Source: Desulfonatronovibrio magnus (GTDB lineage Bacteria; Desulfobacterota; Desulfovibrionia; Desulfovibrionales; Desulfonatronovibrionaceae). From it: 64,000 nt of DNA. Position 1 is the first letter of the stretch, and every line of letters begins with the position of its first letter. The notes under the pieces are model-generated. The model did not search any database and was not told where the DNA came from. It saw only the letters and a program-made list of their open reading frames with translations. The stretch spans positions 1 through 64,000 of the forward strand of contig NZ_JYNP01000030.1 of NCBI RefSeq assembly GCF_000934755.1, given 5' to 3'. Positions 1 through 10,343 of the stretch are shown in pieces. A program made the position numbers and the translations under genes.

Positions 1-93
1 CTGGCAAATGTGCATCAATCAAAGCAAAAATCGTCAAAATGTGAAAACTGTAAACATCTGATTTTATAAGCAAAGCGATTCCAGTTACTCATA
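1..93 (+). repeat. 3' fragment of dispersed repeat family A
   Basis: This stretch matches the last part of the longer copies at 17078-17461 and 23393-23848: the segment from GGCAAATGTGCAT through GTGAAAACTGTAAAC to TTCCAGTTACTCATAAG. The rest of the copy lies outside the window or is missing. It sits upstream of the first sensor kinase, and no ORF is seen in it. Positions 94-308 are AT-rich and hold no other feature I can support. Confidence 0.7.
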
Positions 94-308
94 AGATGTT
101 AAATAAAGAGAGTTTTTATCTTTTTACATTTTTGTCGCGTTATTTGTTTGAAATACTGTGTGATGTCTTATTTACAAGATAAAATGATTGATGTATTCAC
201 TGAGATGAATGAACTTTTAAAAAGTAATGTGTTCAATTTACTGAAAAGTACCAAAAAAACATTCTTCAGGTCAGGCTGATTCTGATCTTGTATGAGGTGA
301 ACAAGGTT

Positions 309-3300
309 TTGGCAAAGTTAAAAAAAATTCAATTCTGGATTCCACCTGCAGTTGTAGCCATTGCTGTACTACTTACCTGGTATTATTTTGAACGTTTTTC
401 CCTCAGGCAAGAGGTGGAAGATGCTCGTCTATCTGTACATTTTCAGTTGAGCACTTTACGTGCCGAACTGGAGAGAAATATTCACATTAATGCTTCCAGA
501 GTTGAGGGGATGGTCATTGCCATTAGTCTTGAACCGAACATGTCTCTTGAACGGTATGCTTCTCTCGCTGCTCCCTTGATTGAGAATTATCCTCAACTTA
601 GAAATATCGGTGCTGCTCCTGGTCTGGTCATGAAATACATGTATCCAGTTGAAGGAAATGAGGCAATTATCGGAGTAGATTTCCGGGACGTGCCAGCCCA
701 GGCAGATGCAGCACTCAGAGCCATAGGGGCGGGTGCCCTTGTGCTGGCAGGGCCTGTTAATCTTCTTCAGGGTGGGCAGGGACTTATCGGTCGTATACCA
801 GTGTTTATGGATAATGACGAAGGTAGAGAATTATGGGGACTTATTTCTGTAGTCATTGATTTGCATGATTTTTACCAGTCCAGTGGACTTTTTCTAAACG
901 ACATGCCTTTTCAGGTAGCCATCCGGGGAAAAGACGCCCTGGGTTCGGACGGTGATCTTTTTTTTGGCTCCCAGGAAGTTTTTGACTCTGATCCGGTCCT
1001 GGCAAGTGTGAACCTGCCATATGGATACTGGAAAATGGCAGCAATTCCCGAAAACGGATGGCCAAGCAAAGCTTCCAATGCCTGGCTTATTCGGCTTTTT
1101 TTCATTGTGGGTGGCGTGACAATTGTTTTACCAGTGGCTGCTACCTGTCGTTTGTTAGTTATCAGAAGGCAGAATATGCAGCAGCTGCAGCAAAGTTTTA
1201 AGCAACAGCAACTTGCTGCCAGAGAAGCTAATGCTGCCAGTAAGGCCAAGTCTGAATTTCTGGCCAATATGAGTCACGAAATTCGGACGCCAATGAACGG
1301 GGTAATAGGCATGAACGGCCTGCTCCTTGATACCAATCTTACGAGAGAGCAGCGTTATTATGCTGAAATAGTTCAATCCAGCGGCAAGGCCCTGCTTAAT
1401 CTAATCAATGATATTCTTGACTTTTCCAAGATCGAGGCTGGACGCTTGGAGCTTGAACTCCTTGATTTTGACCTGCAAAATCTGATGGATGATTTTATTG
1501 CCTCCATGTCTTTGCGTGTACACGAAAAAGGTCTGGAACTAATTTATTCCATAGACTCAGACGTTCCCCGGCTTCTTCGCGGGGACCCCGGACGTTTGCG
1601 CCAGATATTAATTAATCTGGCTGGCAACGCACTGAAGTTTACAGAGTGCGGAGAAGTGGAGATCAGAGTCAGTAAAGTCATGGATGATGAATCCAGAATG
1701 ACGACTGAAGATAATCAGGCAGGTCTATCCGCAATACATGATTCAGCACTGAACTCCTTTGAGCGTTGTACTCTTCTTTTTACTGTCCGTGATACCGGCA
1801 TTGGCATTCCTGATGGCAAAACTGACATGCTTTTTAACAAATTCAGTCAAGTGGATGCCTCCATCACCAGAAAGTTTGGCGGAACAGGACTGGGACTGGC
1901 CATTTGCAAGCAACTGGCTGAATTGATGGGTGGAAACGTCGGAGTTAACAGTGTTTTAGGACAGGGTTCTAAATTCTGGTTTACAGCACGATTTGTGGTT
2001 CAGGCGAACAGCAAAAATATCCGGCCTGTGCCACCAATTGACTTAATAGGATTGCATGTCCTGGTAGTGGACGATAATGCTGCCAACCTGAATGTTATTC
2101 TAAAACACTTAACTTTCCTGGGCATAAGAACCCATGGGGTAGAGAGCGGTGAATCAGCCTTGCGTGCATTATCCGAAGCCCATGGTAGAGGCGATAGGTT
2201 TGATTTGGCCATTTTGGATCTGCATATGCCGGGGATGGACGGCATGGAAGTCATTAAAAGACTCAAGGCAGATGCACGCTTTAAATCTTTGCCAACAATC
2301 ATGCTTGTTCCCTTAGGGCATTCAGACAAAAGTGTCTGTTCGCCCCAGACCATTTCTGCCTGCCTGAACAAACCAGTGAGTCAGTCAGGACTGTGTGACG
2401 CCCTGGTCACGGTTATGACTGGTACAGGAAACCAGGTATTCAGCAAATCCAGGATAAGATGCAATGTGACAGGTAAAGCTCAGCTGGAAGAGCCTGAGCA
2501 TCCTATATTTTCCGGACGAGTCCTTGTAGCTGAGGATAATCATACCAATCAGCAGGTAGTTCTGACCATGCTTAAAAAAATAGGTCTTCGTGCCGATGCC
2601 GTAGCCAATGGTCAGGAAGCAGTGCATGCCATACAACAATTGCCTTATGATCTTATACTCATGGATTTAATGATGCCGGAAATGGACGGGTTTGAGGCAG
2701 CAAAGCAGATCAGAAGCTTAGAAGAAAACAATGCTGGAATGCGAAAATCATGGAGTGCTGGAAAAAACAGGAAAGATGATGCAGGAGTTCCCATCATCGC
2801 ACTGACTGCGCATGCCTTGGCGGATGTCAGGGCGCAGTGCTTAGAGGCGGGTATGGATGACTATTTGACCAAGCCCATTGACCCGGAAAAGTTGTCGAGT
2901 GTATTGAAAAAATGGTTAAATAATGAAGCTGAACAGGAGGCCGAGGATTTTCAAAAGCCTGATAAAGCCATGATCCATCCATTCAATGCGACTGAGGGCT
3001 GGAAAGAACATGGAGCTGATTCTGGCTTGCCGGCTCTGGACCGGGATGAGCTGATGCATCGCTTCGTTGAACAGGATTTTGCAAAAAGCATTGTAGACAG
3101 CTTTATCTTGGAAACTTCTGAGAAGCTGACTGTTCTGAGTCTCGCTGTTCAATCACGGGATACTCAAGTAATCCATAAAGAAGGCCACTCGATGAAAGGA
3201 GCTGCTTTAACAATAAGTGCCAAAGCTCTGAGCCATGTTGCCATGCAAATTGAGAAAGCTGGCAGGGACTGTGATATTGCTGCTGCTGAAAGTCTGGTAC

Positions 3301-3362
3301 TAATGGCAGAAAATGAGCTTGAAAGACTTAAAAAGGCCTGGAAAAACAATCATCTCAAATGA
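309..3362 (+). CDS. CHASE-domain hybrid histidine kinase with two receivers and HPt
   Basis: Membrane-bound hybrid sensor kinase of about 1017 residues. A first membrane helix near residues 8-27 is followed by a CHASE-type extracytoplasmic domain (pattern around [20 protein letters not shown]) and a second helix near 258-280. The HisKA box [15 protein letters not shown] carries the phospho-His near residue 322, followed by HATPase ([16 protein letters not shown]). Two receiver domains follow, with phospho-Asp near 637 and 786, then a C-terminal HPt (HSMKGAA, His near 960). All phosphorelay parts are therefore in one chain. There is no ATG near the start; TTG at 309 is chosen because GAGGTG lies 9 bases upstream. 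In-frame TTG 288 and GTG 297 are alternatives. The CHASE ligand is unknown. The gene stands alone, so its output partner is not visible. Confidence 0.9.
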   Translation: MAKLKKIQFWIPPAVVAIAVLLTWYYFERFSLRQEVEDARLSVHFQLSTLRAELERNIHINASRVEGMVIAISLEPNMSLERYASLAAPLIENYPQLRNIGAAPGLVMKYMYPVEGNEAIIGVDFRDVPAQADAALRAIGAGALVLAGPVNLLQGGQGLIGRIPVFMDNDEGRELWGLISVVIDLHDFYQSSGLFLNDMPFQVAIRGKDALGSDGDLFFGSQEVFDSDPVLASVNLPYGYWKMAAIPENGWPSKASNAWLIRLFFIVGGVTIVLPVAATCRLLVIRRQNMQQLQQSFKQQQLAAREANAASKAKSEFLANMSHEIRTPMNGVIGMNGLLLDTNLTREQRYYAEIVQSSGKALLNLINDILDFSKIEAGRLELELLDFDLQNLMDDFIASMSLRVHEKGLELIYSIDSDVPRLLRGDPGRLRQILINLAGNALKFTECGEVEIRVSKVMDDESRMTTEDNQAGLSAIHDSALNSFERCTLLFTVRDTGIGIPDGKTDMLFNKFSQVDASITRKFGGTGLGLAICKQLAELMGGNVGVNSVLGQGSKFWFTARFVVQANSKNIRPVPPIDLIGLHVLVVDDNAANLNVILKHLTFLGIRTHGVESGESALRALSEAHGRGDRFDLAILDLHMPGMDGMEVIKRLKADARFKSLPTIMLVPLGHSDKSVCSPQTISACLNKPVSQSGLCDALVTVMTGTGNQVFSKSRIRCNVTGKAQLEEPEHPIFSGRVLVAEDNHTNQQVVLTMLKKIGLRADAVANGQEAVHAIQQLPYDLILMDLMMPEMDGFEAAKQIRSLEENNAGMRKSWSAGKNRKDDAGVPIIALTAHALADVRAQCLEAGMDDYLTKPIDPEKLSSVLKKWLNNEAEQEAEDFQKPDKAMIHPFNATEGWKEHGADSGLPALDRDELMHRFVEQDFAKSIVDSFILETSEKLTVLSLAVQSRDTQVIHKEGHSMKGAALTISAKALSHVAMQIEKAGRDCDIAAAESLVLMAENELERLKKAWKNNHLK

Positions 3363-3423
3363 GCGTCAGATCTCGTGCCACATTTAAATGGCTGATATGG
3401 CTGGCACTGCAGACAGGAAGGAT

Positions 3424-3485
3424 TACATGTTTTTGAAAATTCAATGGGGGACAGTTCCCAAGCCAGGGGCAGCCCCCGTGCTGCA
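3424..3485 (+). repeat. Partial family B repeat
   Basis: The sequence around TTGAAAATTCAATGGGGGAC and GGGGCAGCCCCCGTGC resembles the flank of the family B elements at 28230 and 51950. Arms are incomplete and no AGTTTAGCC end is seen. It lies in the 570-bp gap between the two large sensor kinases. Confidence 0.5.
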
Positions 3486-3805
3486 TAAAAAGATCTGAAC
3501 TGATAAAATCCCTGCCTTGTGAGCTTAGAAATTCAGAGCTCTTTTTCCTTGCATTCACCATAAGTTAATGTTTACAAGATTCTGCGTTGTAACCTCATTA
3601 AATATGCTGAGCAATAAATAAATTTTAATCTTTATTAAAATTAGCAATGTCCAATGTCTTCAACCTTCAGTCTGAACTAAGAGTTTAACCCATTTTATGT
3701 TAAGCACAGGGCATGCATTCCGGGACCATCTTGAGCAATAACCAATGTTTTAAGCGTCTCACTTATCAGGCAAGTGGCTCCCGCAAGAATCATCATCTGT
3801 GCCAC

Positions 3806-3903
3806 ATCGATAACGAATAACGAATAACGAATAACAGATAACAGATAACGAATAACAATTACTAATAACAGATAGCTGGGTTGTGGGCACAGCCCGCATT
3901 AGA
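3806..3903 (+). repeat. (ATAACGA)n heptamer array joined to family C hairpin
   Basis: About eight 7-bp units of type ATAACGA or ATAACAG run from 3806 to 3866, then ATAGCTGGGTTGTGGGCACAGCCCGCATTAG follows (3873-3903). The GGGC-ACA-GCCC core is shared with 18434, 46078 and, inverted, 47224. The array and hairpin lie directly upstream of the next kinase gene. Between 3540 and 3806 there is only AT-rich sequence plus a short TTCAACCTTCAG trace. Confidence 0.75.
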
Positions 3904-3934
3904 TAAGAGCAATGCTCCCTTTTTTGGAGACTGT

Positions 3935-6900
3935 ATGGTAACTGAACATATCTACAAAGAGCTTTTTGAACTGTCCCCCGACGGTGTTGTTCTCATAGAT
4001 CCTGAAACTTCTCTGCCTATTGAATTCAATAAGGCAGCTCATGAAAACCTGGGTTATACCAGAGATGAGTTTTTCAGGCTTCGCATAAGCGATTATGAAG
4101 CAAAAGAAAGCTCAGAAGAGGTGCAGAAGCATATTCAGAAAATTATTAAAACAGGCATTGATAACTTTGAAACCCTGCATAGAACCAAAACAGGAGAATT
4201 ACGCAGCTTTCTGGTAACAGTAAAACGTGTCGAGTTTCAGGAAAAAATGGTTTTCTTATGTTACTTCAGAGATATTACAGAGACCAAACAGGCTCAAAAG
4301 CAGGCTGTGGAGTTTTATGAAAGGCTTGAGAAAATTGCATCACAGGTGCCGGGTGTAGTTTATCAATACAAGGTTGATGCTGACGGAAAAGGAAGCTTTC
4401 CTTACGCCAGCGCCGGCATGAAGGTGGTCTATGGGGTCGATCCTGAGCAGGTTAGAGAAGACGCATCAGCTGTAATGGAGGTCATTGACCCCCGGGATAC
4501 TCAAGGTGTTGTTGATTCCATTCAAGAGTCTGCAGGAACATTAAAACCCTGGAAAACTGAATACCGGGTTACCCATAAGGATGGAACCCGAAAGTGGCTT
4601 ATGGGCAGCGCCATACCTCAACGCGATGAGCATGGATCAACACTCTGGCATGGTTTTATTGCAGATATTTCCGAACAGAAAAAGGTGCAGGAGGAACTGG
4701 AGATCAAAACCGCAGAGCTGGAAGGTTTTTTCAATGTTTCTCTTGATCTCTTATGCATTGCAGATATGCAGGGCAAGTTTCACAAGCTGAACAAGTCATG
4801 GGAAGAAGTTCTGGGCTATGATCTGGATGAGATCAGACAAAAAAATTTTATGGACTTTATACACCCGGAAGACAAGAAAAAAACTATCCAGCAAATGGCT
4901 TTGCTGAAAGAAAATAAAAATGTTATTAACTTTGTAAATCGTTTCAGGAAAAAGGATGGCACATATTGCTATATTGAATGGCGTTCGCATCCTCAAGGTA
5001 ATTTGATATATGCTGCAGCCAGGGACATTACAGAGCGTATTGAAACTGAAGAAGCTCTAAGAATTAAAGAACAGCGATTTCGAGATATATCTCAGGCTGC
5101 AGGAGAGTATATTTGGGAGACCAATGTTGACGGAATTTACGTATTTGTCACTGAAAGGGCCAGTCAGGTTTTGAAACGACCTGTTGATGAAATCATAGGC
5201 AGTTCACCTTTTGATTTTATACCTGAAGAGGATTCTCAAAATGTAATGAATTTCTTTCTGGACAAGGCTGAAAAAGGTGAGTCTTTTTCAGGTCTTGAGC
5301 ATAGATCAATGTTGCCTGACGGGAGCTTCATCTGGCAAAGGGTGACCGGAGTGCCTGTTTTTGACAGTGAGGGATTGCTCATTGGATACAGGGGAGCAGC
5401 AATGGATATAACCCTGGAAAAAGAAGCCCGGCTCAGCCTGCTGGAAAATGAGCAAAAGTTCAGGGGGCTTTTTGAAATGTCTCCTGTAGGCATTGGTTTA
5501 AATGATTTTGCTACAGGTCAGTGGTTTGATTTCAATCAGTCACTTTTAGAGAGTACCGGCTATACAAAAGAAGAGTTCAGAGAGTTGAGCTATTGGGACT
5601 TGACTCCGAGGGAGTATGAGCAACAGGAGGCAAAACAGTTAGAGTCTTTGGAAAAGACCGGTTATTTTGGTCCTTATGAAAAGGAATACATCAGAAAGGA
5701 TGGTCAGCGTTATCCTGTATTGCTTAACGGGATGCTTATTACTGACAAGTCCGGCAAAAAGATGATCTGGTGTATAATACAGGACATTACAGAGCGTAAA
5801 GAGTTTGAAGAAGCCATTCTGCGCAAGGAAAAGGAAATTCGAAGTATGACTCAGGCTTCTCTTGATGCGCTTATTGTGATCGATTCAAAAGGAAGGGTGA
5901 CCTTCTGGAACAAGGCCGCACATAATCTTTTCGGTTATTCTGAAGAAGAAGCTATTGGTAAGGATATTCATGACCTGGTGGCCCTTGAAGCAGATCGAAT
6001 TAAGGCACAACAGGGTATTCGTGAGTTTGCAGGTAGTGGTCTTGGAAAGGTTGTAGACAATATTATGGAGTTTCAGGCCAGAACCAGGCAAGGAAAAATT
6101 ATTGACGTGGAAAGATCTGTGGCATCTTTTGAGTTGGATGGTGAGTGGCATGCAGTTGGCAGTGTACGGGATATCTCCGACAGGATAAGAGCAAGAGTTG
6201 CCATGGAGCAGGCCAGAACAGCGGCAGAAGATGCCAACAGGGCTAAAAGTGATTTTTTAGCCAATATGAGCCATGAAATACGTACCCCCATGAATGCTAT
6301 TATTGGTTTGAGCCAGCTTGCCCTGAATACTGAACTGAGTCCCAAACAAAGAGATTATCTGGAAAAGATTGAGACCTCCTCCAGGATGCTTCTCGGGGTT
6401 ATTAATGATGTTCTGGATTTTTCCAAGATTGAAGCAGGCAGGCTGGAGCTGGAACACCATGAATTCGATCTTGAAAGCTTGCTGGATCAGGTTGCTGTGC
6501 TCTTCATAAATTCTACCGAATCCAAGGGACTGGAACTATTTTTTCGCGTGCATCCGGATGTGCCCAGGGTGGTTGTTGGTGATTCATTGCGTATCAAGCA
6601 GGTTTTGACCAATTTGATGAGTAATGCTGTAAAATTTACCCATGAAGGTCAGATTGAAATCAAGGTAAATCTGGTCAGCAGAGACAATGAACAGGCAATA
6701 CTAAGGTTTGCAGTCTGTGATACTGGAATCGGTATCAGTTCAGAGGAGCAGCAGAAATTATTTAAGGCGTTTTCCCAGGCTGACACTTCAACTACCAGAA
6801 AATACGGAGGTACTGGACTGGGTCTTATTATCAGTCAGCGACTCGTGGAAATTATGGGGGGTAATATTGAAGTAAAAAGCGAGCCAGGGCAGGGAAGTGT

Positions 6901-8434
6901 ATTTTCCTTTAATGCTCTTTTCAGGGTTGGAAAGGAGGTTGAAGACAGGTTTGACTCTTGCAGTCTGGATGAGTGCAGAGCTTTGATTGTTGACAAAAAT
7001 GAAACTTCCCAGATTATTTTAAGAGAAATCCTTGAATCCTGGAATTTTTCTACAAAGGCTGCTGCAGATGGAAGACAAGCCTTAAAACTGGTCAGCGATG
7101 CTTTGAGTCAGGGAAGGGTTTTTGATGTCATTCTGGTAGATATGAATATTCAGGGTATAAGTGGTCCAGAGACCATCAGGCTGATCCGGGATAAAGAATT
7201 GTCCTGGGGAGTCAGACCTCAAGTCTGTATGTTGCTGGCACCATCCGGCAGAAAGGAAGAAGCAGAGAGTTATCTGAGTCTTAACAGGATTGATAATGTG
7301 CTTCTCAAGCCATTTACTTCCTCAACTCTTTTTGACGCCATTATGAGCGCAAGAGGAGAAGTGAAGGATGCACAGAAACCCAGCACCATATTTTTTCCTG
7401 ATTATTATTTGCAGGGCCTTAGTATACTTGTAGTGGAGGACAACGAGATTAATCAACAGGTGGCAAGAGAGATCCTTGAGCAGGCAGGTATTTCAGTACA
7501 GGTGGCTGAAAATGGAAAAGTAGCTGTGGACGCAGTTGATGATCACAATTTTGACATTGTGCTTATGGATATCCAGATGCCTGAAATGGATGGTTTTGAG
7601 GCTACAAAAATTATTAAAAGCAAATATCCTGATCTGCCTGTTGTAGCTATGACAGCTGCAGCCATGGAGAGTGACCGGCAGAAAAGTTTAGCTGCCGGTA
7701 TGGATGAGCATTTGGGCAAACCCATCAACCAGAAAATACTATTTCAAACTATCGAAAAATTTATCAGTTCAAAGATCCATGATGATAGGGCAGCTTCTTA
7801 TAATGCACAAAATCTAAAGGGAGGTTTTCCGATGCAGTTGCCAGGACTTGACGTCCAAAGTGGTCTAAGCAGACTTGGGGGTAACACTTCTCTTTATTCC
7901 AGGCTTCTTAAAGATACCGTACGCGACTTTGCTGGCACTCCTGAAAAACTGAAACACTATTTAGACTCTCACAACAAAAGTGATGCTGAAGCTCTCATTC
8001 ATACCCTGAAGGGTATAGCCGGCAATATCTCTGCAACCAAACTTTATGAGAGATGCAGTCGTATGGTTGAGGACATCAGACAAGATCGAAATATTACCGA
8101 AAATGATCTGAAATATTTACAGAGTGCTTTAGATGAGCTCAAAGAGAGTGTATTGCTGCTTAAAAGGCGAGAAAAGAATGATCGGTTAAAAGAATTTCTT
8201 CCAGTAGAAGAGCTTTTACCACGAATTGATGAATTTAGGCAGTTATTGATGAAAAACAGTCTGGATGCACAGGATTATGTGAAATATTTTAAAAACTATG
8301 CTGGATCAGAGTATTACGCGGAAATAGTGCAGGATCTTATGAAGTCCATGTCTGTTTTTGATTTTAGAGAGGCGGAAAAAATACTTGCCAGATTAGAGGT
8401 TCATCTTCAGCAAAACATGGATAATCAGGTTTAA
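3935..8434 (+). CDS. Soluble multi-PAS hybrid histidine kinase
   Basis: About 1499 residues with no membrane helix, so a cytoplasmic sensor. Six PAS/PAC-type units occupy roughly residues 5-755, each closing with a D-I-T-E/D-I-S-type PAC end. HisKA follows ([17 protein letters not shown], His near 780), then HATPase (GGTGLGLIISQ). A first receiver near 1013-1135 has an altered acidic pocket (VDKN for VDDN). A normal receiver near 1163-1285 has phospho-Asp near 1212. HPt-like HTLKG lies near 1356, with a further C-terminal segment of about 60 residues. An upstream in-frame start at 3881 lies inside the family C repeat, so ATG 3935 with GGAGA just upstream is preferred. The PP2C and STAS genes follow within 2 bp and 0 bp, which suggests this kinase feeds that switch. 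Confidence 0.92.
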   Translation: MVTEHIYKELFELSPDGVVLIDPETSLPIEFNKAAHENLGYTRDEFFRLRISDYEAKESSEEVQKHIQKIIKTGIDNFETLHRTKTGELRSFLVTVKRVEFQEKMVFLCYFRDITETKQAQKQAVEFYERLEKIASQVPGVVYQYKVDADGKGSFPYASAGMKVVYGVDPEQVREDASAVMEVIDPRDTQGVVDSIQESAGTLKPWKTEYRVTHKDGTRKWLMGSAIPQRDEHGSTLWHGFIADISEQKKVQEELEIKTAELEGFFNVSLDLLCIADMQGKFHKLNKSWEEVLGYDLDEIRQKNFMDFIHPEDKKKTIQQMALLKENKNVINFVNRFRKKDGTYCYIEWRSHPQGNLIYAAARDITERIETEEALRIKEQRFRDISQAAGEYIWETNVDGIYVFVTERASQVLKRPVDEIIGSSPFDFIPEEDSQNVMNFFLDKAEKGESFSGLEHRSMLPDGSFIWQRVTGVPVFDSEGLLIGYRGAAMDITLEKEARLSLLENEQKFRGLFEMSPVGIGLNDFATGQWFDFNQSLLESTGYTKEEFRELSYWDLTPREYEQQEAKQLESLEKTGYFGPYEKEYIRKDGQRYPVLLNGMLITDKSGKKMIWCIIQDITERKEFEEAILRKEKEIRSMTQASLDALIVIDSKGRVTFWNKAAHNLFGYSEEEAIGKDIHDLVALEADRIKAQQGIREFAGSGLGKVVDNIMEFQARTRQGKIIDVERSVASFELDGEWHAVGSVRDISDRIRARVAMEQARTAAEDANRAKSDFLANMSHEIRTPMNAIIGLSQLALNTELSPKQRDYLEKIETSSRMLLGVINDVLDFSKIEAGRLELEHHEFDLESLLDQVAVLFINSTESKGLELFFRVHPDVPRVVVGDSLRIKQVLTNLMSNAVKFTHEGQIEIKVNLVSRDNEQAILRFAVCDTGIGISSEEQQKLFKAFSQADTSTTRKYGGTGLGLIISQRLVEIMGGNIEVKSEPGQGSVFSFNALFRVGKEVEDRFDSCSLDECRALIVDKNETSQIILREILESWNFSTKAAADGRQALKLVSDALSQGRVFDVILVDMNIQGISGPETIRLIRDKELSWGVRPQVCMLLAPSGRKEEAESYLSLNRIDNVLLKPFTSSTLFDAIMSARGEVKDAQKPSTIFFPDYYLQGLSILVVEDNEINQQVAREILEQAGISVQVAENGKVAVDAVDDHNFDIVLMDIQMPEMDGFEATKIIKSKYPDLPVVAMTAAAMESDRQKSLAAGMDEHLGKPINQKILFQTIEKFISSKIHDDRAASYNAQNLKGGFPMQLPGLDVQSGLSRLGGNTSLYSRLLKDTVRDFAGTPEKLKHYLDSHNKSDAEALIHTLKGIAGNISATKLYERCSRMVEDIRQDRNITENDLKYLQSALDELKESVLLLKRREKNDRLKEFLPVEELLPRIDEFRQLLMKNSLDAQDYVKYFKNYAGSEYYAEIVQDLMKSMSVFDFREAEKILARLEVHLQQNMDNQV

Positions 8435-8436
8435 AA

Positions 8437-9573
8437 ATGTATAAAGACTGGCGTCCAAAAATTCTTATTGTAGATGATGCAGCACAAAATCTGACCATTC
8501 TGGGTACGATTCTGAAAAGGGATTATGATGTTGTGGCTGCCACGAGTGGCGAAGAGGCACTGCGTATAGCCTTTGGAAGAGAGCAGCCTGATCTTGTTCT
8601 GTTGGATATTCTCATGCCCGGTATGGATGGCTACGAGGTTTGCAGAAGGCTCAAAAATGACTCCAAGACTGAATCCACTCCCATTATTTTTGTTACAGCC
8701 AAAGCCACAAGTGAAGACGAAGCCAGGGGCTTGAGTCTTGGAGCTGTGGATTATATTACTAAACCTTATCAGGTTCATATAATAAGGGCCAGGGTCAAGA
8801 CTCAGATTGAGCTTTTCAAGACACGCAAGAAGTTACATCAGGCAAATGTCATGCTCACTACGGAATTGGAGTCCATGAATGAACTCCAGAAAAGTGTCCT
8901 GCCCGCGGAACCATTCAAGTCAAACCATATTTTCGCTCATGGTGTTTATCATCTGCCCGGAGTGGCTGGCGGGGACTATTTCGATTATGTACCCCTGGCT
9001 GATGGCGGCTTGAGGTGCGTTGTGGCGGATGTATCAGGACACGGGGCCAGAGCAGCATTTATCATGGCCATGGTCAGAACCACGTTTCGGCTTGATAATT
9101 GCTGTACTTTGTCCCTTGCAAAGTTAATTAACAGTCTAAACCGGCAACTCATTCACACTTTTGGAGATGAAGGGGATTTTGTGACTCTGTTTGCAGCTGA
9201 TTTTTTTCCACAGCAAAAGGAAATTGAGTACATTAATGCCGGTCATTGTCCAGCTTTTTTTATAGATGAAAATGGGTTTAATGAAGTAGATGCCACAGGA
9301 CCGCTGCTCGGTGTTAATGAGCATGATTACCAGATTAATGTTATAGACGGTTCAGGTTTATGGAGGATGTTGTTATATACTGATGGTCTGTATGAGTCTG
9401 AAGACATTGACCAGGGGATTATCGGTTATGAAGCCTTTAGAGATGTTTGTCAGGAGCTGTTAATAAGAGATGATTTCGATGTACTGGATCTTCCGAGAAA
9501 AATTGCGGACAGCTTTTCGGGCATTCTGAAAGTTAATGATGATCAGACAGCTTTATACATCAGGAGATTATAG
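8437..9573 (+). CDS. Response regulator with PP2C/SpoIIE phosphatase output (RsbU-type)
   Basis: An N-terminal receiver (residues 1-125; ILIVDDAAQN, phospho-Asp in LVLLDILMPGMDG, Lys in YITKPY) is joined by a short coiled linker to a PP2C/SpoIIE domain at about 170-378. Metal-binding patterns GGDYFDY, VADVSGHGARAAF, NAGHCPAF and LLYTDGLYE are intact. Known members dephosphorylate a STAS anti-anti-sigma factor once the receiver is phosphorylated. The gene begins 2 bp after the kinase stop and ends immediately before the STAS ATG, so the three genes form one unit. The kinase upstream is the probable phosphodonor (inference). Confidence 0.92.
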   Translation: MYKDWRPKILIVDDAAQNLTILGTILKRDYDVVAATSGEEALRIAFGREQPDLVLLDILMPGMDGYEVCRRLKNDSKTESTPIIFVTAKATSEDEARGLSLGAVDYITKPYQVHIIRARVKTQIELFKTRKKLHQANVMLTTELESMNELQKSVLPAEPFKSNHIFAHGVYHLPGVAGGDYFDYVPLADGGLRCVVADVSGHGARAAFIMAMVRTTFRLDNCCTLSLAKLINSLNRQLIHTFGDEGDFVTLFAADFFPQQKEIEYINAGHCPAFFIDENGFNEVDATGPLLGVNEHDYQINVIDGSGLWRMLLYTDGLYESEDIDQGIIGYEAFRDVCQELLIRDDFDVLDLPRKIADSFSGILKVNDDQTALYIRRL

Positions 9574-9930
9574 ATGGATTTTGAGGCCCGTGAACGCGAA
9601 GGTGTTTTGATTGTCAAACCATTGGCCAAAAGGATTGACTCGGGCAATGCCCCTGCATTTAAAAGCGGCATGGTGGACTATATAATCAAAGATGAGATCA
9701 AAGTGGCCATAGATCTTTCCGATGTTGAGTTTATGGACAGCTCTGGCTTGTCATCTCTGCTATCGACCTACAAAACCATAAGCAAAAAGGGCAAAATGGT
9801 GATTTTCGGTGTAAGGCAGAATGTTGGCCAGCTGTTTGCCATTACCAGGCTTGATAAAGGTATTTTTACCATAGCCCGGGATGAAGAGCATGCCCTTACA
9901 ATGTTTGTTTATGATGGGCTGCGGGCATAG
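9574..9930 (+). CDS. STAS-domain anti-sigma factor antagonist
   Basis: A 118-residue single STAS domain. The strand AIDLSDVEFMDSSGLSSLL contains the D-S-S-G motif whose Ser is the usual phosphorylation site in SpoIIAA/RsbV proteins. Start ATG directly follows the phosphatase stop, with AGGAGA upstream. The phosphatase next door should act on the phosphorylated form, freeing it to bind an anti-sigma kinase. No RsbW/SpoIIAB-type kinase or sigma factor is encoded in this window, so the remaining partners must be elsewhere. Confidence 0.93.
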   Translation: MDFEAREREGVLIVKPLAKRIDSGNAPAFKSGMVDYIIKDEIKVAIDLSDVEFMDSSGLSSLLSTYKTISKKGKMVIFGVRQNVGQLFAITRLDKGIFTIARDEEHALTMFVYDGLRA

Positions 9931-9936
9931 GCCGCC

Positions 9937-10329
9937 TTAGTTCAAATATTTTCTGATTTCGTCCCAAATCTGTCTTGAACGGTGTTCATCTCCGGTAACT
10001 CCAACCCTTATGGTGACTCTGGTAGTATTGGAAGCTATATACCTGGTTCCTATCCAGACATGAGTGCCATCAGGATATTTTGACTCAAAGCTTGCTGAGT
10101 CAACATCTACCTCGTCTTTGGTTAACGGAAGGGTAAGGCTGGATAAACCCTGGCGCACGGCCTGATTGGTTGTTTGGAAATCATAACTTATATTTTCCTG
10201 AAGGCGACCTTTAAAAAACAGAGCCGCACCACCTCCTGCCGCGCCTCCAAGAGCGAAAAGGCAGCCCGATAAACCAAAGCAAAAAAGTACGATCATTCCC
10301 ATACATATTTTTTGTTTTAAGTGATACAT
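9937..10329 (-). CDS. Small DUF3568-like lipoprotein
   Basis: About 130 residues beginning MYHLKQKICMGMIVLFCFGL with a lipobox ending in SGC, then a Gly/Ala-rich stretch (ALGGAAGGGAALF) and a compact beta-rich C-terminal part. It resembles DUF3568 lipoproteins of unknown role; the assignment rests on pattern only. The start is set at the ATG preceded by AAGGAGA; a longer frame would run into the protease gene upstream. With that start the protease stop lies 14 bp upstream, so the two are probably co-transcribed. It is convergent with the STAS gene. Confidence 0.75.
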   Translation of the reverse strand: MYHLKQKICMGMIVLFCFGLSGCLFALGGAAGGGAALFFKGRLQENISYDFQTTNQAVRQGLSSLTLPLTKDEVDVDSASFESKYPDGTHVWIGTRYIASNTTRVTIRVGVTGDEHRSRQIWDEIRKYLN

Positions 10330-10343
10330 TTTAATTCTCCTTA

